Origin: Bacteroidales bacterium
GTDB lineage: Bacteria; Bacteroidota; Bacteroidia; Bacteroidales; JAADJA01
DNA length: 12,606 bases
NCBI GenBank assembly: GCA_021106665.1
Contig: JAIOTR010000015.1
Span: 1-12,606 of the forward strand
Reading direction: 5' to 3'
Part shown: one piece after another, positions 5,600 through 12,606 of the stretch
Layout: every line of letters starts with the position of its first letter
Numbering within the stretch: position 1 is the stretch's first letter
Notes under the pieces: model-generated
Seen by the model: the letters and a program-made list of their open reading frames with translations, nothing else
Database searches by the model: none
What the model was told of the DNA's origin: nothing
Program-made: the position numbers and the translations under genes

Positions 5600-8587
5600 A
5601 TGAGATCGTTATTTACATCATATTCATTTCTTCTTGTGTTAATACTCGTAGTATTGCATCAATCAATATCAGGACAGGTAGTAATCAATGAATACTCTGC
5701 CTCCAACCTAAGTAGTTTTACTGATAATTATGGGCAATATGAAGATTGGTTTGAATTATACAACACCGGTAGTAATTCAGTGGATTTAGGCGCATATTAC
5801 CTGAGCGATCATCCTGAAGACTCATTGAAATGGCAATTTCCTGAGGGAGTTACTATTTCGGCAAATGGTTTTTTAAAAATCTGGGCAACAGGCAGAGACC
5901 TGGTTTCCGGGAATAACTACCATACAAATTTCAGATTAACACAAACAAAGGACATACCCGAATCTATCGTTTTAACCAATCCCCAGGGTGTAATTGTTGA
6001 TCAGGTGGAACTTATAATCACACGCAAGGAACATTCAAGAGGACGTACTACAGATGGAGGTATGGATTGGAGTATTTATTTTTATCCAACTCCTGGAAGC
6101 ACCAATACCAGCGCCACTCCATATGCTAAATACGCTGATAAACCTCAGATGAGTGATACTGCCGGATTTTACAGTGAGCCACTCTCAATCACCATCACAA
6201 CAACTCAACCCAATTCCGAGATCCATTATACCACAAACGGCAGCAAACCAATTTCCACATCACCGGTCTATACCGAGCCAATTCCTATCACAGAGACAAC
6301 TATAGTAAAAGCAGTTACCATTTGCTCTGATCAGGATGTCGCATATAGCCTGATAGAGTTTAATACCTATTTTATTAATGACACGCATACAGTGGCAATC
6401 ATGTCCTGTTCTGCTGCACAATTGGATAATTTGTTAAATGGTAATCAATCCCTCAGGCCATTCGGAACTTTCGAATACTTCAATAAGGAAGGAGTGAGAA
6501 CAAACATTGGTTATGGTGAATTTAATGAGCACGGACAGGATTCATGGGTACATGATCAGCGAAGCATAGATTATATTTCACGTGATGAATGTGGCTATAA
6601 TTATGCGATTCGTGAACAAATGATTCCTTTAACAGATCGCGATGAATTTCAAAGGATTATACTCAGGGCTGCTGGAGATGATAATTATCCCGGTATTGAC
6701 ACAAGTGCGCTTTTAAGGGATTTTCTTGTACAAAATATGGCTGAGAAAAATGATCTTCATCTTGATGTTCGTAAAGGAATAAAAGGACTATTATATGTCA
6801 ATGGTATTTATTGGGGTGTTTATGGATATCGTGAAAAAGTGAACGACCATGACTTTACAAATTACTATTATGATCAAGGGAAATATGACATATATTACCT
6901 GATGCTGTGGGGTGGTAGCTGGGCAGAATATGGCGGACAGGCTGCATGGGATGATTGGGATGAAATTCATGATTTTATCCTTTACAATAATATGGCTAAC
7001 CAGGATAACTTTGAGTACGTTAAAACAAGATATGATTATAAAAGCCTTGTGGATTATGTCCATATAAATTCTTTCGTGGTATGTTCCGACTGGATCAACT
7101 GGAATGTAGGATGGTGGAAAGGTATCAACCCCAATGGAGGGCACAAACTGTGGGGTTATGTATTATGGGATGAGGATGCAACATTTAACCACTACATTAA
7201 TTATACAGGGGTTCCGGGGACTTCTCCATATGTATCGCCATGCTATCCCGAAGGCCTTACTTCTGATCCGGAAGACCATATTGAAATTCTGAATGCACTA
7301 ATTGATAATGATGAATTCAACCAGTATTATGTATCAAGATACATTGATCTTTATAATTCTGCATTTATAGCTAATAATTGGACCAATTACCTCGATACAA
7401 TCGAATCACTCATGCTTCCTGAAATGCCTGAACATGTTGCCAGATGGGGAGGTTCGGTGAACCAGTGGCAAAATAATGTTCAGAAAATCAGGAACTTTAT
7501 TAATAACCGTTATAATTATCTTCCAACAGGTCTAATTGATTGTTATGATCTGACCGGACCTTATGAGGTGATTTTTAATGTAGTTCCATCCGGCACGGGA
7601 AAGTTGGAGATCAACTCCCTTGAGCATGATGATCTGCCCTGGGGTGGTTATTATTTTGGAGGCGTTGATACAAAACTTACTGCCATCGAAACCAATATCA
7701 GCTATGAATTTGATAAGTGGATTTTAAATAACCACACGGTACTGCCAAATGATACTATTGATGATGTAATTGTTAGCCTGACTTCAGGTGATAATATCAT
7801 TGCCCAGTTCAAACCTAAATACTTTAGCGATTCACTTGTAATAAATGAAATCAATTATAATTCATCTGCGAATGTAAATCCCCGCGACTGGGTTGAATTT
7901 TACAATCCACATGAATATTACCTCGATATTGGAGGCTGGTCATTTAAGGATTCAGACGATTTGCACACATTCGTTTTTCCGGATGGAACAAATATTGAGC
8001 CTTTTGGTTATCTTGTTCTTGTTAGGGATTCTGTAGAATTTAATACTGTTTTCCCCGATGTTGAAAACTACATTGGGGAGATTAATTTTGGCCTGAGCAG
8101 CAACGGTGAGTTGATAAGAGTTTTTAATGCAGAAGGAGCACTGATTGATACTGTCCATTTTGGAGTTGAAGATCCCTGGCCAACAGAACCCAATGGCAAC
8201 GGGCCAACATTAGAGCTAAAATACTGGCAGTACGACAATGCCCTTCCTGAAAGCTGGATTGCATCTGAAAATAATGGGACACCGGGTGAAATAAATGGAT
8301 ACATTGTAAACACAGAAAAGATAAAGAAACAAGAGCATTTTTCTTTTGTAATATATCCGAATCCGTTTCGCGAAAAAGCTATATTACAAGTTACATCGAA
8401 GATGGAAGTTATAGATTGTTCCTTATTGATTTATAATGTATTTGGTAAAGAAGTGAAACGAATATCTGGCATAAACTCTGGAAGACTTGAAATACCCGGT
8501 AGTGACCTGATGCAAGGCGTTTATATTTGTAAATTCATTAACAACCGTAATGAGTTGTTAGGAACCCAAAAAATGATCGTGGAATAA
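5600..8587 (+). CDS. T9SS-secreted CotH kinase protein with two lamin-tail domains
   Basis: A 995-residue surface or extracellular protein. Domains in order: signal peptide 1-25 (mature start Gln26); lamin-tail domain about 27-135 (VVINEYSASN, WFELYNTG); chitobiase/hexosaminidase C-terminal-like domain about 190-245 (IHYTTNGSKP); CotH kinase domain about 265-640; InlB B-repeat-like beta domain about 656-738 (FDKWILNN); second lamin-tail domain about 747-900 (LVINEINYNSS, DWVEFYNP); T9SS sorting domain about 914-995 (YPNPF, final KMIVE). CotH hallmarks are present: IILRAAGDDNY near 352, LLRDFLVQN, GIYWGVYGYREKVN near 402, SDWINWN with Asp497, and WDEDATF with Trp523, Asp524 and Asp526. In the Bacillus spore-coat kinase CotH, acidic residues of this region bind metal and ATP, and CotH autophosphorylates and phosphorylates CotB and CotG. 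Here the target is unknown. The lamin-tail and chitobiase-like domains probably aid adhesion or display. The T9SS tail implies outer-membrane translocation and cleavage of the tail. Confidence 0.95.
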   Translation: MRSLFTSYSFLLVLILVVLHQSISGQVVINEYSASNLSSFTDNYGQYEDWFELYNTGSNSVDLGAYYLSDHPEDSLKWQFPEGVTISANGFLKIWATGRDLVSGNNYHTNFRLTQTKDIPESIVLTNPQGVIVDQVELIITRKEHSRGRTTDGGMDWSIYFYPTPGSTNTSATPYAKYADKPQMSDTAGFYSEPLSITITTTQPNSEIHYTTNGSKPISTSPVYTEPIPITETTIVKAVTICSDQDVAYSLIEFNTYFINDTHTVAIMSCSAAQLDNLLNGNQSLRPFGTFEYFNKEGVRTNIGYGEFNEHGQDSWVHDQRSIDYISRDECGYNYAIREQMIPLTDRDEFQRIILRAAGDDNYPGIDTSALLRDFLVQNMAEKNDLHLDVRKGIKGLLYVNGIYWGVYGYREKVNDHDFTNYYYDQGKYDIYYLMLWGGSWAEYGGQAAWDDWDEIHDFILYNNMANQDNFEYVKTRYDYKSLVDYVHINSFVVCSDWINWNVGWWKGINPNGGHKLWGYVLWDEDATFNHYINYTGVPGTSPYVSPCYPEGLTSDPEDHIEILNALIDNDEFNQYYVSRYIDLYNSAFIANNWTNYLDTIESLMLPEMPEHVARWGGSVNQWQNNVQKIRNFINNRYNYLPTGLIDCYDLTGPYEVIFNVVPSGTGKLEINSLEHDDLPWGGYYFGGVDTKLTAIETNISYEFDKWILNNHTVLPNDTIDDVIVSLTSGDNIIAQFKPKYFSDSLVINEINYNSSANVNPRDWVEFYNPHEYYLDIGGWSFKDSDDLHTFVFPDGTNIEPFGYLVLVRDSVEFNTVFPDVENYIGEINFGLSSNGELIRVFNAEGALIDTVHFGVEDPWPTEPNGNGPTLELKYWQYDNALPESWIASENNGTPGEINGYIVNTEKIKKQEHFSFVIYPNPFREKAILQVTSKMEVIDCSLLIYNVFGKEVKRISGINSGRLEIPGSDLMQGVYICKFINNRNELLGTQKMIVE

Positions 8588-8600
8588 TGCAGGGCAAATA

Positions 8601-8640
8601 GAACGCAGATTTTTATGATTTTCACAGATAATTTTATCAT
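8601..8640 (-). repeat. Degenerate TCTGCG/TCTGTG-type intergenic repeat
   Basis: On the minus strand this reads as short units: ATCTGTGAAAATCATAAAAA, then ATCTGCGTTC. Units of ATCTGYG joined by A/T-rich linkers closely resemble the better-preserved copy at 10254-10278 in the opposite orientation. It fills most of the 62-bp gap before the flavin reductase gene. Confidence 0.45.
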
Positions 8641-8649
8641 AATAATCAT

Positions 8650-9228
8650 ATGAAAACAAAACTCGGCCCCCAACGTTTAATATTACCCTTCCCGACAGTT
8701 CTGGTAGTAACAGGTAATATGGAAAAAGCTAATATTGTTACCATTGCGTGGATAAGTATGTTAAGCGGTAGCCCGCTCACATTGGGAATTTCTGTTGGAC
8801 AAAAAAGTTTCACCGGAGAAAAAATAAAAGAGAATAAAGACTTTACTGTAAATATTGCAACAGTTGAAATAATGGATGAGGCTGACTTTTGTGGAATAAC
8901 TTCGGGAAGAAATACAGATAAATTTGAAATATCCGGATTGACTAAAATTCCTTCATCTTATATTCAATCTCCCATTATTAAGGAATGTCCAATCAACTTT
9001 GAATGCAAACTTGTTGAAGCCAATATTGTAGGGCGAACCAACCATTTCATTGGTGAAATTCTCGAAACCCATGTTGATACGGAAAAAATTGAAGACGCAA
9101 ATAACAAAGGATCAATTAGCATCGAAGCAATTAACCCCTTAATATATTTTTCAGGAGTTCGGGAATACAGAAAATTAGGAGATAAAGCAGGTGATGCATA
9201 CAAAACCGGTAAAAAACTAATTGGTTAA
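8650..9228 (+). CDS. Flavoredoxin-like flavin reductase domain protein
   Basis: A complete 192-residue protein of the flavin reductase-like, FMN-binding split-barrel family (the group of Desulfovibrio flavoredoxin and related NAD(P)H:flavin oxidoreductases). Visible family segments are the start KLGPQRLILPFPTVLVVTG; the FMN-binding stretch at residues 28-48, NIVTIAWISMLSGSP onward; the SFTGEKIKENKDFTVNIA segment at 53-70; ADFCGITSGRNTDKF at 79-92; and NHFIGEI at 131-137. The length is typical. No signal peptide is present, so it is cytoplasmic. The likely role is transferring electrons to or from FMN; the exact donor and partner cannot be read from the sequence. Its neighbours are secreted proteins with no obvious redox partner, and the heptaheme cytochrome 5 kb away is in another compartment. 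The ATG at 8650 fits the conserved family start. Confidence 0.93.
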   Translation: MKTKLGPQRLILPFPTVLVVTGNMEKANIVTIAWISMLSGSPLTLGISVGQKSFTGEKIKENKDFTVNIATVEIMDEADFCGITSGRNTDKFEISGLTKIPSSYIQSPIIKECPINFECKLVEANIVGRTNHFIGEILETHVDTEKIEDANNKGSISIEAINPLIYFSGVREYRKLGDKAGDAYKTGKKLIG

Positions 9229-9314
9229 TTACTTATTCCAGCAATAATAAAAATTGTGGCTTAACGTATCTGTTTTGATATAAAATATGTATAAATATCT
9301 GAAATATCATCATC

Positions 9315-10148
9315 ATGATAAAAAGGATATACGGCATTATTTTACTAACAGCTTGGGTTTTTATTGGATTTAGTCAAAATTCAACTTGCGAGTCAGGTGA
9401 CTGCTATAATGGATTCGGATCAAAAGCCTACTCAAATGGTGATAAATACACCGGTATTTTCAAAGATGAAAAAAGACATGGTATTGGAATTTACCTTTAT
9501 AAACATGGTGATGTTTACGAAGGGGAATTTACAGATCATGAGATCAAAGGAAAAGGTACTTATATATTCATTACAGGAAAAAAATATATTGGAGAATGGG
9601 AGGGAGGTATTTATAATGGTTATGGAATATTTTATGATGCATCAGGAGAAATTATTGCAAAAGGAACCTGGGGAAACGGCGAAGTGCTTTCAGAATATTA
9701 TATCGATCCTTTTAACAATTCAAGCTTTAACTATGATATGTTTTGCTTGAAACTGAATGCATTAACTAAAGGCATCTTAAATGATTGTAATGGTTTATAT
9801 TTTCCGGAAACGGCTGAACAAAGTAACAATAAAAACATCACAAAATATGCCCCGGTATTTTATTTGAACGACTTTCCTAACGGAACAGTCACAAAAATAA
9901 ATGATAATATCTGGAAATTGCGCTACGAAAAATCTGGATCAATTTCGCAGGAGGAATTTGATAAACTGGTTGAGGATATTAAAAATTGCGTAGGAGAAGA
10001 GTGGGAAAAAGCCGAAGATTATTACAACACTGAATTATCAGTTACAACATATATTTATTTTGAGAAAGATAAATCCATCATATTGCTTACATATGGAGTA
10101 TCTCTAAATAATTACATAACTGTCGAGATTTACAAAAAACTTTTTTAG
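9315..10148 (+). CDS. Secreted MORN-repeat protein with unrecognised C-terminal domain
   Basis: A 277-residue protein with a signal peptide at residues 1-20 (core IYGIILLTAWVFIGF) and Gln21 as the predicted mature N-terminus. Three exact 23-residue MORN repeats follow at 45-67, 68-90 and 91-113, each beginning YTG/YEG/YIG and containing the G-x-G turn (HGIGIY, KGKGTY, NGYGIF). Partial units flank them at 31-44 and 114-121. MORN repeats form an extended beta-sheet used for protein or membrane contact; in secreted bacterial proteins their role is mostly unknown. Residues 125-277 are an alpha/beta region I cannot place, rich in Asn, Tyr and acidic residues (SGSISQEEFDKLVEDIKN, VTTYIYFEKDKSIILLTYG). 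Three Cys (25, 30, 143) lie in the exported part. No T9SS tail is visible, so it is probably periplasmic. An overlapping frame across the repeats is a shadow. Confidence 0.88.
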   Translation: MIKRIYGIILLTAWVFIGFSQNSTCESGDCYNGFGSKAYSNGDKYTGIFKDEKRHGIGIYLYKHGDVYEGEFTDHEIKGKGTYIFITGKKYIGEWEGGIYNGYGIFYDASGEIIAKGTWGNGEVLSEYYIDPFNNSSFNYDMFCLKLNALTKGILNDCNGLYFPETAEQSNNKNITKYAPVFYLNDFPNGTVTKINDNIWKLRYEKSGSISQEEFDKLVEDIKNCVGEEWEKAEDYYNTELSVTTYIYFEKDKSIILLTYGVSLNNYITVEIYKKLF

Positions 10149-10253
10149 TTGAACCATATTTCTATATCAATCAGTCATTTGAAATATTTGACCGTAATAA
10201 TAGTTTTTTATTGAGATATTAATACTTTTACACTCTTATAAAAATAATATATT

Positions 10254-10278
10254 TCTGCGATAATCTGCGCTATCTGCG
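10254..10278 (+). repeat. Triplicated TCTGCG repeat
   Basis: TCTGCG occurs three times, at 10254-10259, 10264-10269 and 10273-10278, with starts 10 and 9 bp apart (linkers ATAA and CTA), followed by TGAAAC. It lies in the 196-bp gap between the MORN and Asp-box genes. It matches the decayed element at 8601-8640 in inverted orientation, suggesting a dispersed intergenic element rather than a gene-specific operator. I see no other convincing element or exact promoter box in this gap. Confidence 0.6.
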
Positions 10279-10344
10279 TGAAACATTTTTTTTGATTTTT
10301 ATTTAGTAAATAATAACGCATACTCAATTAAAATAACTTATACA

Positions 10345-12066
10345 ATGAAAAACAAACTTACTACAATTAAAGATTTCGCATCCCTGTTTTTATTGGGATT
10401 TTTTCTATTTAATTCAACGGTATTTGCCCAAACAGAATCTAATAAGCCTAATATACCCCGGCACGAAGTGGCTGAAGGGGAATACATTTACGAACCCCGC
10501 GAAAATTTCGAGAAATCTCCTGCTTATAGCTATAAGACTGAATGGTTCACAGCAGTCCAGGTGAATGTAGATGAATTTGGTCAAAATATTATTGGGGATG
10601 CTGGCAACGAGCCTTCAATAACTTATGATCCTAACGATCCGAGCAAAATGGCCATTGGCTGGCGACAATTTAATACCATCACCAACAACTTCCGACAGGC
10701 AGGTATAGGATATACTAATGATGGCGGACTAACATGGACATTCCCGGGAGTGCTCACCCCTGGTATTTTTCGTTCTGATCCTGTGCTGGATTGTGATGTG
10801 AATGGTAATTTTTATTACAACAGCCTCACCGTGCAAGGTGAAGATTATTTGTGTGATGTATTCATATCCGATGATGGTGGTATTACATGGGATAATGGAA
10901 CATTTGCCCAGGGCGGTGACAAACAATGGATGACAATTGACAAATCATCTGGCATTGGTTCAGGTAATATATATGCATTCTGGAATGTTTCTTTCAGTTA
11001 TTGTGAACCCGGTTTTTTTACAAGATCAACAGACGGTGGTTATAGTTATGAAGATTGTGTTTCAATTCCGGATTGGCCCTACTGGGGAACCAATGTGGTT
11101 AGCGCTGAAGGTGATCTTTATACCTGTGGCGCAACCTGGGGGAATAACTTTACAGTAGCCAAATCATCCACTGCTCAAAACCCGGGACAAATAGTTTCAT
11201 GGGATTTTGCAACTAACGTTGATCTTGATGGTGAAGTTGTTGGTTTTGGAGGCTATAGTTGCCCCAACCCATCTGGATTACTTGGTCAAACAATTATTAC
11301 TGTTGATTCGAGTGGTGGGCCAAATCATGGTAATGTTTATATTCTTTGTTCAGTAGAACGTTACTCAACTTCTGACCCGCTTGATGTGATGTTTGCAAGG
11401 AGTACCGATGGCGGTTTGACCTGGAGTTCACCCGTTAGGGTAAATGATGATCCTGGCAACAATGCCTGGCAATGGTTCGGAACCATGTCAGTTGCACCCG
11501 ATGGACGTATTGATGCTGTTTGGCTAGATACAAGGGATTACCCTGGAACAGTTAACTCAACATTGTATTATGCCTATTCGATGGATGCGGGAGATACATG
11601 GTGCGAAAATGTTCCTTTGTCTGAATTCTTCAATCCTCATCTTGGATGGCCGCAACAAGATAAAATGGGCGATTACTTTGATATGTTCTCTGATGAATCA
11701 GGAGCACACCTTGCCTGGGCTGCAACATTCAATGGTGAGCAGGATGTTTACTACGGACATATTACTCCTCAATTTACCGGTACTCATGAACTGAAGAATA
11801 ATATTTCTGCAACACTTTCTCAAAATTACCCGAATCCATTTAAAGGGCAGACTAATATTCGTTATTATCTGGCTGAAGAAAGTTTTGTTTCCATAAAGGT
11901 ATTTGATTTAACAGGTAGGGTAGTGGCAAGTCTGATTAATGAATCTCAGAATACAGGAAACCATCAGGTAACTTACACAGCCACTAACCTTGAAAGTGGT
12001 GTTTATTATTATCAGCTTCAGGCCGGTGATAGTATAGTTACCAGGAAGATGATGATTTTGGAATGA
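10345..12066 (+). CDS. Asp-box (sialidase-like propeller) protein with T9SS sorting domain
   Basis: A 573-residue secreted protein. Residues 1-28 form the signal peptide (hydrophobic ASLFLLGFFLF, ending VFA), with Gln29 starting the mature chain. The body carries five Asp-box motifs: TNDGGLTW 124-131, SDDGGITW 175-182, STDGGYSY 228-235 (Trp replaced by Tyr), STDGGLTW 353-360 and SMDAGDTW 412-419, with strands such as EPSITYDPNDPSKMAIGWRQ. This is a sialidase-like six-bladed propeller arrangement, more widely spaced than in the left-edge gene. I cannot identify a sialidase arginine triad or nucleophilic tyrosine, so hydrolase activity is not claimed. The C-terminal part (about 490-573) is a T9SS type A sorting domain: YPNPFKGQTNIRYYL, VFDLTGRVV, LESGVYYYQL and a final KMMILE. 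It is expected at the cell surface or outside. It ends before a palindrome and converges with a LytTR regulator gene. Confidence 0.95.
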   Translation: MKNKLTTIKDFASLFLLGFFLFNSTVFAQTESNKPNIPRHEVAEGEYIYEPRENFEKSPAYSYKTEWFTAVQVNVDEFGQNIIGDAGNEPSITYDPNDPSKMAIGWRQFNTITNNFRQAGIGYTNDGGLTWTFPGVLTPGIFRSDPVLDCDVNGNFYYNSLTVQGEDYLCDVFISDDGGITWDNGTFAQGGDKQWMTIDKSSGIGSGNIYAFWNVSFSYCEPGFFTRSTDGGYSYEDCVSIPDWPYWGTNVVSAEGDLYTCGATWGNNFTVAKSSTAQNPGQIVSWDFATNVDLDGEVVGFGGYSCPNPSGLLGQTIITVDSSGGPNHGNVYILCSVERYSTSDPLDVMFARSTDGGLTWSSPVRVNDDPGNNAWQWFGTMSVAPDGRIDAVWLDTRDYPGTVNSTLYYAYSMDAGDTWCENVPLSEFFNPHLGWPQQDKMGDYFDMFSDESGAHLAWAATFNGEQDVYYGHITPQFTGTHELKNNISATLSQNYPNPFKGQTNIRYYLAEESFVSIKVFDLTGRVVASLINESQNTGNHQVTYTATNLESGVYYYQLQAGDSIVTRKMMILE

Positions 12067-12079
12067 CTTTGATTAGTGA

Positions 12080-12111
12080 TCCCGATGTCCCGAAATCTTT
12101 CGGGATCGGGA
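12080..12111. repeat. CCCGA/TCGGG palindrome between convergent genes; possible bidirectional terminator
   Basis: An inner stem pairs TCCCGAAA (12088-12095) with TTTCGGGA (12098-12105), and an outer stem pairs TCCCGA (12080-12085) with TCGGGA (12106-12111), with a 2-nt bulge (TG 12086-12087) on the left arm. It is much more GC-rich than its surroundings and sits 14 bp after the T9SS gene. There is no adjacent T-tract in either direction, so a REP-like dispersed palindrome or factor-assisted terminator is more likely than a classic intrinsic terminator. Confidence 0.65.
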
Positions 12112-12186
12112 GAGATAGATGATTTTAAACTTGTTATTCGTTATTGGAGTTTTCATTATATTGCTTCTGGGCACATCAGTCTGAAT

Positions 12187-12606
12187 TCAACTTTCAATCT
12201 TTTGTTTTAGGGCAAGTTTATACATTTCCCCAACAGGTATTTCTTGTTTGTTTATGTAAACACGGTTTCCGCTAACAGAATCTATATTAGAAAGAGAAAC
12301 AATATAAGATTTATGAACACGTAGAAACATTTCTTCAGGGAGTTTATTTTCCATATCATGCATGGTGTCACGGGTAACATAAACTTTCTCTTTAGTATGA
12401 ACTTTCAAATAATTTCCATAGGCTTCAATGAAAAGGATATCATTTAGGTTAAGCTGATAAGTTACCTGGTCTTCTTTAAGGAAAATAGATTGATTTTGCT
12501 GTTTGACATGATTTTCATCCGGCTCAATTGGTATGTTAAATTGCTCAACAACTTTATTAACAGCTTTAATAAACCGTTCCAATTTGATAGGTTTTAATAA
12601 ATAATC
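12187..12606 (-). CDS. LytTR-family response regulator, C-terminal 139 residues; 5' end outside window
   Basis: The frame is open through the right edge, so only the C-terminal part is present. The first visible residues, DYLLKPIKLERFIKAV, are the end of a receiver domain: the conserved Lys-Pro after beta-5 (residues 5-6 here) and helix alpha-5. After a linker, a LytTR DNA-binding domain spans about residues 40-136, with the hallmark stretches ILFIEAYGNYLKVH and EEMFLRVHKSYIVSL followed by VYINKQEIPVGEMY. Such regulators are phosphorylated by a cognate, usually multi-membrane-pass LytS-type or YehU-type, histidine kinase, and they bind paired direct repeats in promoters. The kinase is probably beyond the right edge. 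An internal TTG at 12582 is not the true start because the receiver motif continues upstream. Its target promoters cannot be assigned. Confidence 0.95.
   Translation of the reverse strand, partial: DYLLKPIKLERFIKAVNKVVEQFNIPIEPDENHVKQQNQSIFLKEDQVTYQLNLNDILFIEAYGNYLKVHTKEKVYVTRDTMHDMENKLPEEMFLRVHKSYIVSLSNIDSVSGNRVYINKQEIPVGEMYKLALKQKIES

Noticed and set aside
6791..7144. Minus-strand open frame of 117 codons inside the CotH gene
   Set aside because: It is antisense to the conserved CotH core (YWGVYGYRE to WDEDATF) and its translation has no recognisable features.
9364..9750. Plus-strand frame of 128 codons overlapping the MORN gene in another phase
   Set aside because: Its length is an effect of the repetitive MORN coding sequence; it has a Met-rich composition and no signal peptide or domain.
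10223..10230. TACTTTTA as a -7 box for the Asp-box T9SS gene at 10345
   Set aside because: The final G of TAnnTTTG is missing and the nearest upstream TTG is only 9 bp away, so no promoter is called in this gap.
10345..12066. Annotation as an active sialidase
   Set aside because: Only the structural Asp-boxes are visible; the catalytic arginine triad and nucleophilic tyrosine could not be identified, so a non-catalytic propeller is equally possible.
1..12606. Defence system, CRISPR array, prophage, insertion sequence or tRNA
   Set aside because: No transposase, integrase, nuclease, Cas or toxin-antitoxin protein, no spaced direct repeat array and no cloverleaf-like sequence was seen on either strand.

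Overview
The window looks like a piece of an AT-rich Bacteroidota (Bacteroidetes) chromosome. The lineage call rests on several independent signs: two proteins end in a type IX secretion (T9SS) C-terminal sorting domain with the YPNPF-type motif; intergenic regions carry TAnnTTTG-type -7 promoter boxes; Shine-Dalgarno sequences are largely absent; and every cleavable signal peptide is followed directly by glutamine, the pattern known as the Bacteroidetes Q-rule. A LytTR response regulator and large Asp-box and CotH surface proteins also fit. I see no tRNA, rRNA, CRISPR array, transposase or phage gene.

Layout. From 1 to 1684 (minus) lies the 5' part of a large secreted Asp-box (BNR) beta-propeller protein whose 3' end is outside the window. 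It is divergent, across 110 bp, from a membrane-anchored or periplasmic heptaheme c-type cytochrome with C-terminal TPRs (1795-3762, plus). Next come an unrecognised exported or anchored protein (3917-4555), a CspA-type cold shock protein (4791-4982) with its own promoter and a strong hairpin terminator, and a small acidic protein on the minus strand (5064-5369) converging on that terminator. The plus strand then holds a 995-residue T9SS cargo with two lamin-tail domains around a CotH kinase domain (5600-8587), a flavoredoxin-like flavin reductase (8650-9228), a secreted MORN-repeat protein (9315-10148) and a 573-residue Asp-box T9SS cargo (10345-12066). The right edge holds the C-terminal part of a LytTR response regulator on the minus strand (12187-12606), converging on a GATCCCGA/TCGGGATC palindrome.

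How the genes relate. No tight operon is visible: most genes are separated by 60-240 bp, and several have their own candidate promoter. The common theme is export, with four Q-rule secretory proteins, two of them with a visible T9SS tail and a third (left edge) that probably has one, plus one extracytoplasmic multiheme cytochrome. The cold shock protein, flavin reductase and LytTR regulator are cytoplasmic and look functionally independent.

The most notable points are the 10-motif Asp-box gene that runs off the left edge, the seven-heme/TPR fusion with an apparently leaderless GTG start, the LTD-CotH-LTD architecture of a secreted kinase with its metal-binding motif intact, and two intergenic elements (TCTGCG-type repeats and the CCCGA palindrome) that look like dispersed genomic repeats. 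I did not find a clear new multi-gene defence or biosynthetic system.
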